Assembly: GCF_014696675.1 (NCBI RefSeq)
Contig: NZ_JACJQN010000024.1
Span: 1-64,000, forward strand
Source: Phormidium tenue FACHB-1052
GTDB taxonomy: Bacteria; Cyanobacteriota; Cyanobacteriia; Phormidesmidales; Phormidesmidaceae
Length of the DNA: 64,000 nt
Direction of reading: 5' to 3'
The stretch's first letter is position 1, and each line of letters starts with the position of its first letter. The notes under the pieces are model-generated. The model searched no databases. It saw only the letters and a list, made by a program, of their open reading frames with translations, and was not told the DNA's origin. Position numbers and translations under genes: made by a program. This document shows, in pieces, positions 17,201 through 26,215 of this stretch.

Positions 17201-17803
17201 TGGGTCAGAGCGGTAGCCTTCAGCCCTGACGGTCAATTGATTGCTGCTGGTGGTAAAGATTCTACTATTCGATTATGGAATATTCAAAATCTTCAATGTA
17301 TCCATACGTTTAGAGATCATTCTGATTCAATCTTGTCAGTTGCCTTTAGTCCTGATGGCAAATGGCTGGCTAGTAGCAGCAAGGATAATACAATTCGACT
17401 GTGGAGCATTCAGAAAAAAACATATATCCATGAATTTATTGGCCATAATAAATTAGTCTGGCTAATAGCTTTTAGCCCGGATAGCCAGCGATTAGCTAGC
17501 AGTAGCGGAGATACAGTTCGTCTTTGGAATATTCAAGAAAAGACTTGTATACAAATGTTTTCCATCCATGGTGGTTGGATTCGTTCAGTAGTTTTTAGTC
17601 CTGACGGTCAAACTCTAGCTAGCGGTAGTAATGACGGTACAATTCGTCTATGGGATGTCTCAACTGGGGAATGTACAGCGATTTTTCAGGCACCTCGTCC
17701 GTATGAAGAAACTAACATTACTGGAGTGCAGGGTTTGAGTGAAGCACAGCGAACCTCAATGCTTGCATTAGGTGCAGTTGATTACTCTACGCCTTCAAAT
17801 TAG
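14229..17803 (+). pseudogene. HTH-NB-ARC-WD40 STAND NTPase, split by a single-base frameshift
   Basis: Two overlapping frames (14229-15080 and 15044-17803) make one protein of about 1,190 residues. The first carries the same N-terminal HTH-like domain as the preceding gene (about 1-90), then NB-ARC with P-loop GMGGIGKTS (148-156), Walker B LVVLDNLE (225-232) and LLLTSRE. The frame breaks in a C-run at 15061-15065; one added C restores ELAPLAGDLTPVRLWSVGSI. The second frame holds the winged-helix part and 14 WD40 blades ending in RLWD-like motifs, enough for two seven-blade propellers, and the usual cyanobacterial tail GVQGLSEAQRTSMLALGAV. Such proteins are cytosolic sensors with the propeller as ligand-binding platform. 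A homopolymer error in sequencing would explain the break as well as real decay. Confidence 0.85.
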
Positions 17804-17850
17804 GACTTTACCTCAACCTAGGTCATTCATAGACTGACTGCTCGTAATTT

Positions 17851-17959
17851 GAAGCGCCTTTCACCCTTCTGATAATTCAGCAATCCTTGCTAATAAGTTT
17901 CGACCGCCCGTATATTGGCATTCGGGCTACCCAGGTTGTGTAGCTAATCTTGAATTAGA
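17851..17959 (-). pseudogene. Degenerate 3' fragment of the excisionase-like gene
   Basis: Translated on the minus strand this reads LIQD*LHNLGSPNANIRAVETY*QGLL, clearly matching LIQDWLHNRDNPNAHMRAIEVYRQGLL at the end of the gene at 18792-19052, with two in-frame stops. It is in the same orientation, so it forms a direct repeat flanking the Uma2 gene. The rest of 17804-18034 shows no gene. Confidence 0.8.
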
Positions 17960-18034
17960 AAGTATGGCGGATAGTATCCATCACTGAATTTTGCATATAT
18001 CAAAATAAACCTGGTGTTGCCAATTCAAAACCTG

Positions 18035-18622
18035 TTAGACGCTAGTTTTACTACCGTCTTGCTCTAACATTACATCTTCATAAATGGTTTCCATCGGTAT
18101 CCTTATTCCCAAGCTAGCCAACTCGATAGTTTCACCTACTCCATAGGGAATAAACGTCCAACTTCCATCACTACTACGGAGAAACACCTCCACCGTTTTA
18201 GCCTCAGAGCCCACCAAAACATACTCCTTCAGGCTGTCTAACTGACGGTAGAGCGTAAACTTTCCACCTCGGTCATAAGCCTCTGTCCCCGGCGAGACCA
18301 CCTCCACAATCAAACAAGGGTAGCGAGAAAATTTTTGCGCCGTGCGGTCTCGTTCATCACAACTCACACTCACATCCGGGTAGACAAACGGGCCATCCTC
18401 AGTGATGCCAACCTTTGCATCAGAGTTTCGCACCTTGCAGCTGCCCTGTAGCTGTGCCTTTAACAGACTGGCAACATTCAGAGCAATATCGGCATGGGGC
18501 AGCGAGCCCCCAGCCATGGCAAAAACTTCGCCATCAAAATACTCGTACCGCAGCTCTTGCTGGGCTTCCCACTCAAAGTACTCTTGCGGTGTGAGTCGAT
18601 GGTGTACTTGGGCAGAAACCAT
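18035..18622 (-). CDS. Uma2 family (DUF820) PD-(D/E)XK nuclease-like protein
   Basis: A 195-residue protein of the Uma2 family, greatly expanded in cyanobacteria. Family landmarks are present: LTPQEYFEWEAQQELRYEY and FDGEVFAMAGGSLPHADI at the N-terminus, VYPDVSVSC and LIVEVVSPGTEAYDRGGKF as the core with the expected acidic residues of the nuclease fold, then LDSLKEYVLV. Its targets are unknown, as for most Uma2 proteins. ATG 18622 is preferred over a TTG two codons upstream; no strong ribosome site is seen. It lies alone between an intact and a degenerate copy of an excisionase-like 3' end. Confidence 0.88.
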   Translation of the reverse strand: MVSAQVHHRLTPQEYFEWEAQQELRYEYFDGEVFAMAGGSLPHADIALNVASLLKAQLQGSCKVRNSDAKVGITEDGPFVYPDVSVSCDERDRTAQKFSRYPCLIVEVVSPGTEAYDRGGKFTLYRQLDSLKEYVLVGSEAKTVEVFLRSSDGSWTFIPYGVGETIELASLGIRIPMETIYEDVMLEQDGSKTSV

Positions 18623-18791
18623 TGGCAAAGCCCCGACAGAAAAGGTTGAGCCTATATTGTAGACCAGCCTCTAGAACCAGCTATTGCCAAAACTTTGCGC
18701 GATTTCAACCTTAGTTCCAGCGATCCAACTTCAGCCGCCTGATCGCGCCACCCTAGGGTACGGTAGGCTGCCAAGCCCATAAAACACAACA

Positions 18792-19052
18792 CTATTTCCC
18801 TTTTCGCGGCTTCCTAGGGTAGCTCAATAGGCCCTGCCGATAAACCTCGATCGCCCGCATGTGGGCATTCGGGTTATCCCGATTGTGCAGCCAGTCTTGA
18901 ATCAACTCCAGGTTGTAGCGCACACAGCGGCTGTTAATCCTCACCCAGTGGAGGCCCTCAACCCAGTCGCCCTTCAGACGATACTTCTTCAGGGTCGAGC
19001 CGCTGAGGTTAAGACATTCTGAGGCCGTTCGTTTATTGACAAAAAGCAGCAT
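18792..19052 (-). CDS. Excisionase-like small DNA-binding protein
   Basis: An 86-residue protein with a MerR/excisionase-like helix-turn-helix (NKRTASECLNLSGSTLKKYR, then GLHWVRINSRCVRYNLELIQ) and a basic tail (RKPRKGK). AGGAG ends 9 nt before the ATG at 19052, which decides the start over an upstream in-frame ATG at 19121. Proteins of this type direct integrases or regulate plasmid genes. No integrase lies directly beside it, so its partner is unknown. Its 3' end is duplicated at 17851-17959. Confidence 0.7.
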   Translation of the reverse strand: MLLFVNKRTASECLNLSGSTLKKYRLKGDWVEGLHWVRINSRCVRYNLELIQDWLHNRDNPNAHMRAIEVYRQGLLSYPRKPRKGK

Positions 19053-19355
19053 GGCACCCAACTCCTGGGTCAACAGCAAAGACAAATTCTGGTTCAGAGT
19101 TGGTAGAGCATAGCGACACAACTTTTCTTGGTTATTTCAAGTTGTACCGTCCTGATACTGTCATCCTAAAGGAATCAACAACAGTTTAGCTGATTTAATG
19201 CTGAATATTAACAATAGTTAAACCTTGATCAGCATGACTAGGTGCCTTGGCGGATCTGTCTAATCTCTATAAATACTGCTGGCAGATGCTTTTGTGGCGT
19301 AGATGCGGCCCACAACGCCCTAGGCATAGAGCATCGACTCAGAATCGCCCTCAAG

Positions 19356-19838
19356 TTAGTCCTTGAGGATATCTCCCAGGTCGCCTAGCTCATCTCCATC
19401 CATCGCCACCCCCTTCTCAATATCCACAGATGCTGGGATAGGGGATGGGGGCGCGATCGCCCCTCCGCCTCTGACGACCACCACTAACTCCTCCAAGATG
19501 GCTTCCAGTCGAGCAGTGCTGCCCAATGGAGCCGAAGCACCGACATTAGCCATGACTGGATTGGCAATGTGGTAGCGATCGCACAAATCAGCAATCTGCT
19601 TCGCCAACCGCTCCACACAGTGCCGCGCCATTTCCTGAATCTCCGAGACCGACAACTGGCCGTGGAACTCTTCCGCCAGAGGACGGTAGAACGCCATCAT
19701 GGCATCCATCCCCTGCTGTCGGCCTTGGCGACCAGTGAAATGCGGGTTGTTCAGCAGATAATTCAGCACGACCGCTGTAGCCGCCGGGAATTGGGCGTTG
19801 TAGATAAACTTGACCCGATCTGAACGGTCTTGACTCAT
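19356..19838 (-). CDS. Putative partner of the actin-like plasmid segregation protein (ParR-like)
   Basis: A 160-residue protein with a helical N-terminal half (RVKFIYNAQFP, VVLNYLLNN, SEIQEMARHCVERLAKQIAD) and a proline/acidic C-terminal tail ending GDELGDLGDILKD. It is directly downstream of the actin-like gene, with ATGA overlap, the place where adaptor (ParR) genes lie in actin-type partition operons. I recognise no family by sequence, so the ParR role is inferred from position and size. The acidic tail could contact the filament. Confidence 0.55.
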   Translation of the reverse strand: MSQDRSDRVKFIYNAQFPAATAVVLNYLLNNPHFTGRQGRQQGMDAMMAFYRPLAEEFHGQLSVSEIQEMARHCVERLAKQIADLCDRYHIANPVMANVGASAPLGSTARLEAILEELVVVVRGGGAIAPPSPIPASVDIEKGVAMDGDELGDLGDILKD

Positions 19839-20979
19839 GACGCCCCCCGCATCCGATTAGCATCTCCCAGTAACGCCTGGAACAGACCAAAGCCATCGGT
19901 CATCCGCATCGGCAGAGACGGCAGTTCCACCGCTTCGGGCAGCTGAGCCTTGACCAGTTGGGACAACGCCTCCTGGTGCTCCCAGGCAAACGACAGACGA
20001 GACGCAAACCCGCGCTCCTTAAAAAACTGCTGTAACGGTTCCCGCATCAGGTAAGCAGCTCCGCCTGCCAGTACCACATCGCCCTTGCCCGTCGCCAGAC
20101 TCGGCAGCAGGTGGTCGGTAAAGTGGGATTCCAGGCTGGCCAGATATGCCGCTTCCACCTGGGCGATCGCCGCCGAGAAATCAACCGAAGTCCCCTTGGC
20201 TACCGAGTACTGTTGTGACTGCCCGGTCTCCAGCGCCCTAAGCAGCACGTCGTATTCCGTCACCGACACCCCCGCCGCATTGGCCGCTTTCTCAAACGAC
20301 TCCCAGAAGCCCGGAAACTTGGAGGTTGATTTAGCCGAGTTCAGCGTCCCCGTCTCGAAGGCGAGTTGGGTGCCGTTGCGGTGGCCCAACATCTCAATCC
20401 AGGTGGTGCGCTGAGCGATGGACACCCCAGCCTGCTGAAGCTGAGCCTTGCGCTGGACGTAGATACCGTATCCCTCAGGCCGAAAGCTGAGCGTCAGATT
20501 CACCCGGTACTCCACCTCATCTTGAAATCGAAAGCCTTGAGCCAGGGTTGTTAATCGAGACGCGATCTGCTGACGGGTAGCCAATTCATTAATCGGCAGC
20601 AGCACCCAGACCACCGCATCAAAGCGAGCTGGAAGGCTTTCGGTTTTGGCGATCGCTCCCAGTGCCCCGACAATCCGCTCGGGAGCCTTTAGGCTCTTGT
20701 CTTACTTGAAGCTGTTGTAGTCGAGAAACCGCTGAGCGGCCTTGCCCACAAACGTCAACACCTCACCATTAACGTCAACACCTCACCATTGCGGTACCAG
20801 GCACAATCTTGCGGACGGCCCCCAGGGCTGATCGATTCGACCCCAGCGGCTTCGCGTTGGGCTACTTCCGCCTCCATCCAAAGGGCATGGGTCTGGCCGT
20901 GGAGCAGCTTGTAGAAGAACTTGCCGCCCGATTTACCTAAGTCGCAGGCTAATAAAAGCGTCGGAGCATAAGAATTCAT
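19835..20979 (-). pseudogene. Actin-like (ParM/StbA-type) plasmid segregation protein, broken
   Basis: The N-terminal piece (ATG 20979, with GGGAGA upstream) has LLLACDLGKSGGKFFYK, the phosphate-1 loop of actin-like proteins, and the C-terminal piece (20614-19835) has VVLAGGAAYLM and family-typical middle sequence. Two lesions separate them. A 20-bp tandem duplication at 20751-20790 shifts the frame; removing one copy restores YRNGEVLTFVGKAAQRFLDY. Then a TAA at 20704-20702 stops the restored frame before APERIVGALGAIAKTESLP. Such proteins form ATP-driven filaments that segregate plasmids. Here the gene looks inactivated although its downstream partner is intact. Confidence 0.75.
20751..20790. 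repeat. 20-bp perfect tandem duplication inside the actin-like gene
   Basis: AACGTCAACACCTCACCATT occurs twice in direct contact (20751-20770, 20771-20790). As 20 is not a multiple of three it shifts the reading frame. Perfect identity suggests a recent event. Confidence 0.95.
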
Positions 20980-21304
20980 AGGAACATCTCCCAATCACTG
21001 ACTTATTTATCAGCACTCACTCAGCCAAATCCGTGCAACTTTGTGAAAATTTGCGAAAAGCGCTGATTTTCACAGAGAGCAATGTGATCTTTTGGGACGC
21101 GTGCCCACAATGCTGATTGATTGGAATACAATTTGGTGTATCAGGATGCTGCGCCCCTATCGGGGGCTTCGCGGAGAGGTCACACAGTACGCCAAGGTTT
21201 TGGCAAAAACCGGGCAACGGCCCTCCCCTCGGGGTTTCTACCGCTTTTGAAGACGCTGCCGCTTTCGCCCCAGGGTGGTGTCGTGTTTTTAACCCAGCTT
21301 CTCC
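20980..21304. promoter_or_regulatory. Divergent control region between partition and relaxase genes; possible oriT or operator
   Basis: No gene is supported here. It holds an inverted repeat GTGAAAAT (21043-21050) / ATTTTCAC (21066-21073) with a 15-nt spacer, and a GC hairpin GCCCC (21153-21157) / GGGGC (21163-21167). Inverted repeats upstream of a MobF relaxase and an actin-type partition operon are where an origin of transfer or a partition operator would be expected. No nic site could be identified by eye. Confidence 0.35.
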
Positions 21305-24300
21305 ATGCTTTCCACGAGCAACCTCTCTGTCGCTCAAGCGGAGACCTATTACACCCACGAGGACTATTACTCGGCTGAAGAAGCGGCTCACCCGACGCAG
21401 TGGGTAGGCAAAGGGGCTGCGTCGTCGGGTTTGGCTGGGGTCGTCAATCAGCAAGAGTTCAGCCAGATGCTTTCCGGGCAGGCTCCCGATGGGCGATCGC
21501 TGACAGGAAAGGTAATTGACCCAAAAAAGCGACGGGCGGCAACCGACTTTACCTTCAGCGCCCCCAAAAGTGTCAGCATTGCAGCCTTGGTGCAGCAAGA
21601 CGAACGGGTGTTAGTGGCCCATCATCAGGCGGTAGCTAAAGCGCTATCGGTGTTGGAAGAGCGCTATGCTCAGACCCGGATTTCAACCGAGGCCGGAAGG
21701 ACAAAGGTGACGACAGGGAATATCGCCGCAGCGGTGTTCACCCACTCCACCAGTCGGGAGGCGGAGCCGCAGCTGCACAGCCATTGTGTGGTGATGAATG
21801 CGACTCAGTTGGAGGATGGGCGGTGGTTTAGTTTGAGCAACGAGGCCGCGATCGCCGACCAAAAACTCCTGGGCCAGATCTACCAGAACGAGTTGGCCGT
21901 CGCGCTGAAGCAGCAGGGATACCAGATTGAGCCCAAGGCCCACGGGCAGTTTGAATTGGCGGGATATTCGCCAGAGTTGCTAAAGGCGTTCTCGACCCGG
22001 CGGCAGCAGATTCTGAGGCTGATCGAGGAATGGGAGGTGACGGGGTCTGAAAACAACCGGGCAATGCGGGAAACGGCGACCCTGGTATCGCGGAAGCGGA
22101 AGCCCAAAGAAGTGGACGAGGGGCTGTTGCAGCGAGGGTGGAATGCGCTGATTCAGTTGAAGGGGCTAGAAATGCCGGAGTTGCCCGAAGGCGTCGCTCC
22201 CTTAGCTAAATCATCTTCATCGGCCACATCGATAATTGACGCAGCTATTCAGCACTGTGGGGAACGGGAGTCGGTGTTTCGGAGGACGGCGCTGGAGCGC
22301 TTTGTCTTTGAGCATGAATTGGGGGTGCAGGGGTTTGAGGCGATCCAGCAAGGCATTGCCGAAAGTCCTGAACTCATCCGAGTCGCCGACGACAAGTTAA
22401 CTACCCAAACCGCCCTCAATCTAGAACTCAACACCATTCGTCTGATGCAGCAAGGGCGAGGACAGGTGGGCGCAATTGTCCCCAACGGCATCCAGTTGGA
22501 CAGTCTGGTAAGCCATTCCCTGAACTCCGAACAGCAAAACGCGGTGGAAATGGCGGCCACCACACCGGATGCGGTGATGGCGTGGCAAGGGGTAGCCGGA
22601 GCGGGCAAGACCTATGCTCTAAGCGTTTTGAAGGATCTGGCTCAGGCGCAAGGTTACGTAATCCGAGGCTTTGCCCCCAGTGCTGAAGCGGCCCATGTCT
22701 TGGGGGAATCGCTAGGGATTGAAACTATCACAGTGGCTGGGCTGCTGGTGTCGCAGCCATTAGATAAACCGCCTCAGCCGACGGTCTGGATTGTGGATGA
22801 GGCTGGACTTTTGAGCATGAAGGATGCCCATGCCCTCTTCCGGCGGGCGGCACTGAAGCAGGCCAGGGTGTTGCTGATCGGCGATACCCGGCAACTTTCG
22901 GCAGTAGAAGCGGGCAATCCCTTCAAAAGTTTGCAGGCGGGGGGAATGACCACCGCCTACCTGGAGACCCATCGGCGACAGCAGAATGGGGTGCTGCGAT
23001 CAGCGGTGGAATTGGTGGCCCAGGGGCAGGTCAGTGAAGGCATTGAGCTACTGGCTCAGGCGGGGTGTGTTAAGGAAGGGGCTCAAACCCAGGAGCGGAT
23101 TCAGCAGGTGGTGACAGACTATTTGGTGCTGGCAACAGAGGAGCGGAAGGCCACGCTGGTGCTGGCGGGAACTAATGCGGAGCGGTTGGCTCTGACCCAG
23201 GCAATGCGATCTGGCTTACAGAATGAAGGGGCTTTGGGTGCGGATGGCTTTGTGATGCAGAGCTTGCGCCGCAAGGATTTGACTACGGCCCAGTCCAGTT
23301 ACCTCAAGGCCTACGCACCGGGGGATGTGTTGGTGCCAATTCAGGATTATCGGAAGCAGGGGTTGATCAGAGGGGAACAGTACCGAGTGATCGCGGTGAA
23401 CTCCGAGGCCCAGCAGGTGGTGCTGGAGACGCCGAGTGGGTCGGTGTTGTCGATCAATCCGTCTCTGTGCCCCCGCAAGACGGTATACACAACGCAATCG
23501 ATTTCGGTAGCGGTGGGTGATCGCCTGCGGTGGACACGCAACAACCCCAACGCTGGAATCCGCAATGGGCAGGGGTTTGTGGTGATGGGGTTGGAAGCGG
23601 ATGGGACGGCGACGATTCGGGATGGGGCAGGCCAAACCTCCACCATCGACCTTAGCGGAAATCAGTACGTGGACTACGCCTGGGTGAGCACCACCTACAG
23701 CAGCCAGGGCAAGACGGCGGAACGAGTGTTAGCCCTGCTGGGCGAAACGACGAATCGAGAAGCGTTTTATGTGGCGATTTCTAGAGCCAAGCAGGCGGTG
23801 ACGTTGTACACCACCAGCCAGGCCGACCTAGTGCGGCTGGCCCAGGTGTCGCGGGCCAAGGAGAACGTCAGTGACTATGTGCCATTAACTCAACAGGTGA
23901 TGACCTATGGACAGCATGAACAACGGGAAGAATGGAAACCAGAACCCTTCTCCGGCTTTGACCCCAGAGCAGTGGGAGAGCGTATTGGCCAGCGTGTTGT
24001 GGAGCAGCTTAGAACCGCTGCGGGCCGAGATTTGCGTGAATACGCAGCGGGTACTCCACCTCGAAGACCACGTCCAGATCTTGGGCGAGAATTTGGCGAT
24101 GTGGCCGCAGCACTGGAACCAGAGCTTGGGGTGCTTGGTCGCGCAATTGCAGCGTATCGTCAGCGACGAGACCTCCTCCGATGCGCAGGCGACCTTGCAG
24201 GAGCAGTTGCGGCTGTTGATTGCGGCTTTGAGCAGCTGGAACGGGCAGCTCCAGACCGAATTGGCCTTGCAGCAGCAGTTGATCGACTCGCTAGAGCGGT

Positions 24301-24727
24301 TGGAAGGCCGGTTGAACGAGAGCTAGGAGAGTGCCGTGACAGTTCAGATGGCAGGGGCAAAGCATTAACCAGCACCTATGGGGAGCTAGATGTGGGTGCG
24401 ACTACCCCGGAAGCGGGTTCTCTTTCTAGCAATAGCCATTATCGGCAGATGTGGCAGCAATATTCCTTTGGTATTGAGGTAGCTAACCAAGTTGATTTGG
24501 ATCGGCAGGTTGCACAGCGGGCATTGAACGCTGGATGTGCCCGCAAGGATGTTGGATTGATGTTGGTCGCTGGGAGCTTTATGGTTCGAGATATTGCACA
24601 GAACGAGGGAAAAGATAAAGCCCGACGCTATGTGAATTGGCTTGTTCGCAAGATTTATGCTGAGCAACAAAAACAGCGTCCATCCCCACGACAGCAGCAC
24701 AAGCACCAGTGGGAATTGGGGGATTAG
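21305..24727 (+). CDS. MobF-type conjugative relaxase-helicase (TrwC/TraI-like)
   Basis: An 1,140-residue protein. The relaxase domain (about 1-300) begins MLSTSNLSVAQAETYYTHED with catalytic tyrosines at 15/16 and 21/22 and the metal-binding histidines 147, 158 and 160 (QLHSHCVVMN). A RecD-like SF1 helicase follows: Walker A GVAGAGKTYAL, VWIVDEAGLLS, LIGDTRQLSAVEAGNPF, TTYSSQGKTAERVL and FYVAISRAKQAVTL. A Gly/Arg/Ala-rich linker (about 870-1010) has another gene in a different frame. The C-terminal 120 residues (RALNAGCARKDVGLML) look like a separate small domain. It nicks oriT and unwinds the transferred strand in plasmid conjugation. All motifs are intact; no coupling protein or type IV secretion genes are in the window. 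Confidence 0.9.
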   Translation: MLSTSNLSVAQAETYYTHEDYYSAEEAAHPTQWVGKGAASSGLAGVVNQQEFSQMLSGQAPDGRSLTGKVIDPKKRRAATDFTFSAPKSVSIAALVQQDERVLVAHHQAVAKALSVLEERYAQTRISTEAGRTKVTTGNIAAAVFTHSTSREAEPQLHSHCVVMNATQLEDGRWFSLSNEAAIADQKLLGQIYQNELAVALKQQGYQIEPKAHGQFELAGYSPELLKAFSTRRQQILRLIEEWEVTGSENNRAMRETATLVSRKRKPKEVDEGLLQRGWNALIQLKGLEMPELPEGVAPLAKSSSSATSIIDAAIQHCGERESVFRRTALERFVFEHELGVQGFEAIQQGIAESPELIRVADDKLTTQTALNLELNTIRLMQQGRGQVGAIVPNGIQLDSLVSHSLNSEQQNAVEMAATTPDAVMAWQGVAGAGKTYALSVLKDLAQAQGYVIRGFAPSAEAAHVLGESLGIETITVAGLLVSQPLDKPPQPTVWIVDEAGLLSMKDAHALFRRAALKQARVLLIGDTRQLSAVEAGNPFKSLQAGGMTTAYLETHRRQQNGVLRSAVELVAQGQVSEGIELLAQAGCVKEGAQTQERIQQVVTDYLVLATEERKATLVLAGTNAERLALTQAMRSGLQNEGALGADGFVMQSLRRKDLTTAQSSYLKAYAPGDVLVPIQDYRKQGLIRGEQYRVIAVNSEAQQVVLETPSGSVLSINPSLCPRKTVYTTQSISVAVGDRLRWTRNNPNAGIRNGQGFVVMGLEADGTATIRDGAGQTSTIDLSGNQYVDYAWVSTTYSSQGKTAERVLALLGETTNREAFYVAISRAKQAVTLYTTSQADLVRLAQVSRAKENVSDYVPLTQQVMTYGQHEQREEWKPEPFSGFDPRAVGERIGQRVVEQLRTAAGRDLREYAAGTPPRRPRPDLGREFGDVAAALEPELGVLGRAIAAYRQRRDLLRCAGDLAGAVAAVDCGFEQLERAAPDRIGLAAAVDRLARAVGRPVERELGECRDSSDGRGKALTSTYGELDVGATTPEAGSLSSNSHYRQMWQQYSFGIEVANQVDLDRQVAQRALNAGCARKDVGLMLVAGSFMVRDIAQNEGKDKARRYVNWLVRKIYAEQQKQRPSPRQQHKHQWELGD
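23907..24326 (+). CDS. Small helical protein encoded in an alternative frame inside the relaxase gene
   Basis: A 139-residue frame fully contained in the relaxase gene. Unlike usual shadow frames it reads as a normal protein: LTPEQWESVLASVLW, LEPLRAEICVNTQRVLHLED, then long amphipathic helices rich in Leu and Gln (QLQTELALQQQLIDSLERLE) that should form a coiled coil. AGGTGA lies 8 nt before its ATG. In the relaxase frame the same DNA gives a Gly/Arg/Ala-rich stretch of low complexity, as if that frame were the secondary one. I believe similar small proteins occur beside relaxases on cyanobacterial plasmids, but I cannot check this here. Function unknown. Confidence 0.6.
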   Translation: MDSMNNGKNGNQNPSPALTPEQWESVLASVLWSSLEPLRAEICVNTQRVLHLEDHVQILGENLAMWPQHWNQSLGCLVAQLQRIVSDETSSDAQATLQEQLRLLIAALSSWNGQLQTELALQQQLIDSLERLEGRLNES

Positions 24728-26215
24728 AACGGGTGATGTGGGTTCAACGGGTCATGGATGGGGCGAGTGATGTTAGCGGGGACAGGATGGTGGCAATTTT
24801 TTGCCAGTCTGGGCGTACCCAGCCAATAATATGAAGGATGTGACTGAGGACGGGGCTGGATAGCCCTACCTCTAATTGTTCTAGACTTGCGGTGGCGATC
24901 GCCAGAATACGGATAAAGTCATCTGGTGTTTGAGTGTCCAAGGTATCTAAGGCTTCAGCAAAGCGATGCTGTCTCATAAGGGCGAGCGCAAGAGAACCTA
25001 AGGCCAATCGTTGTTCTTTATCATCTTGAATGGCCCAAATTAAATGCTTGGCTTCCGAGAACTGACCCACCTGCGACAATTCTCTAGCCACGGCAGTCAA
25101 AGCTCTATCTCGTTCTGTCCAGCGGTCAATTCTGTCAATAATTTTTTTGGCAGATGAAAACCGACCCAGTCTAGCATGGCTGATAGCTAAATCCTTACGC
25201 AGAGATGCCTGATATTGTGATACATCACGATCTACTGCCTGTTCAGCGGCTGCAAAAAATTCCTCGGCTTCAGCAGGCTGGTCCAGTTGAAGCATGAGTT
25301 TGGCGAGATCTTGGAACATACCTACTTGCTGAAAGTTAATTAGATCTGTTTCGGCTACTTGTTTGGCTTGAGCAATGTAGTTTGGATTTTGTGAAGCTGT
25401 CGCTAGCTCCTGCCAAGCCAAGCCCAAACATTGCTTGTCCTCAATGGTCGAGATAGTATCTTCTGCCTTTGTCCATTGGCCAAGTTGGATAAACACTGTT
25501 GCTATAGTGAGTAATGCCCAAGGCTTCCGATCAGGAGATTCTATGGTTAAGGCTAGCTGTTGAGCCTCAGCTAATAGAGCCGCTGACGTGGTCTCTTGTC
25601 CGACACGGGCTAAAGCAACTGCCAAAATACTCAGGGCATCTATCCGTTGTCTATTGTCTGTAGAAATCGATCGAGCAATTCTTTCGGCTTCTTCAAAATG
25701 ATGTTTCTGAGCTAATGCTTTAGATAGTGTAGCTAAAGCTTCGGATTGCTGCCGACAGTCCTTATCATTAATGGCCCAAGCTACTCTCTCGGCCTCTGCA
25801 AAATAGCCTATCTGGGCTAAAGCCCGAGATAACCCTGTCAGTACACCTTCACGGCGAGGAAGAGCAATATCCTCATGGCGATAGTCTTTCAGAACCTCAG
25901 CTAAAGCTTCAACCTCCTGGAAAAGCCTTTGAGCATCAGCTTTTTGGTTAGATAGAGCAAAGGAGATAGCAACTTGCTGTAGTGTCCCGGCACGTTCTAA
26001 GGGCTCTTGAATAACTTGAGCGAATTGCTCGGCTTCTAAGGCCAACCCCTGCTCTGCAAAGTCGGTCACAATTGCCCCAAGGGTCGTCCTCTGGTCTATC
26101 TCGTCTTCAATGGATTTAGCAGCCGATAGAGCAGCTTGGAACATTTGCTCAGATTCCTTTTGATGACCGGCTTTCTTTATGGTCGTGCCTAAGACCACGA
26201 GGGAAAACATTGTCC

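Noticed and set aside
21017-21598. Minus-strand frame of 193 codons before the relaxase
   Set aside because: It overlaps the conserved relaxase start and reads as unstructured Arg/Ser/Pro-rich sequence.
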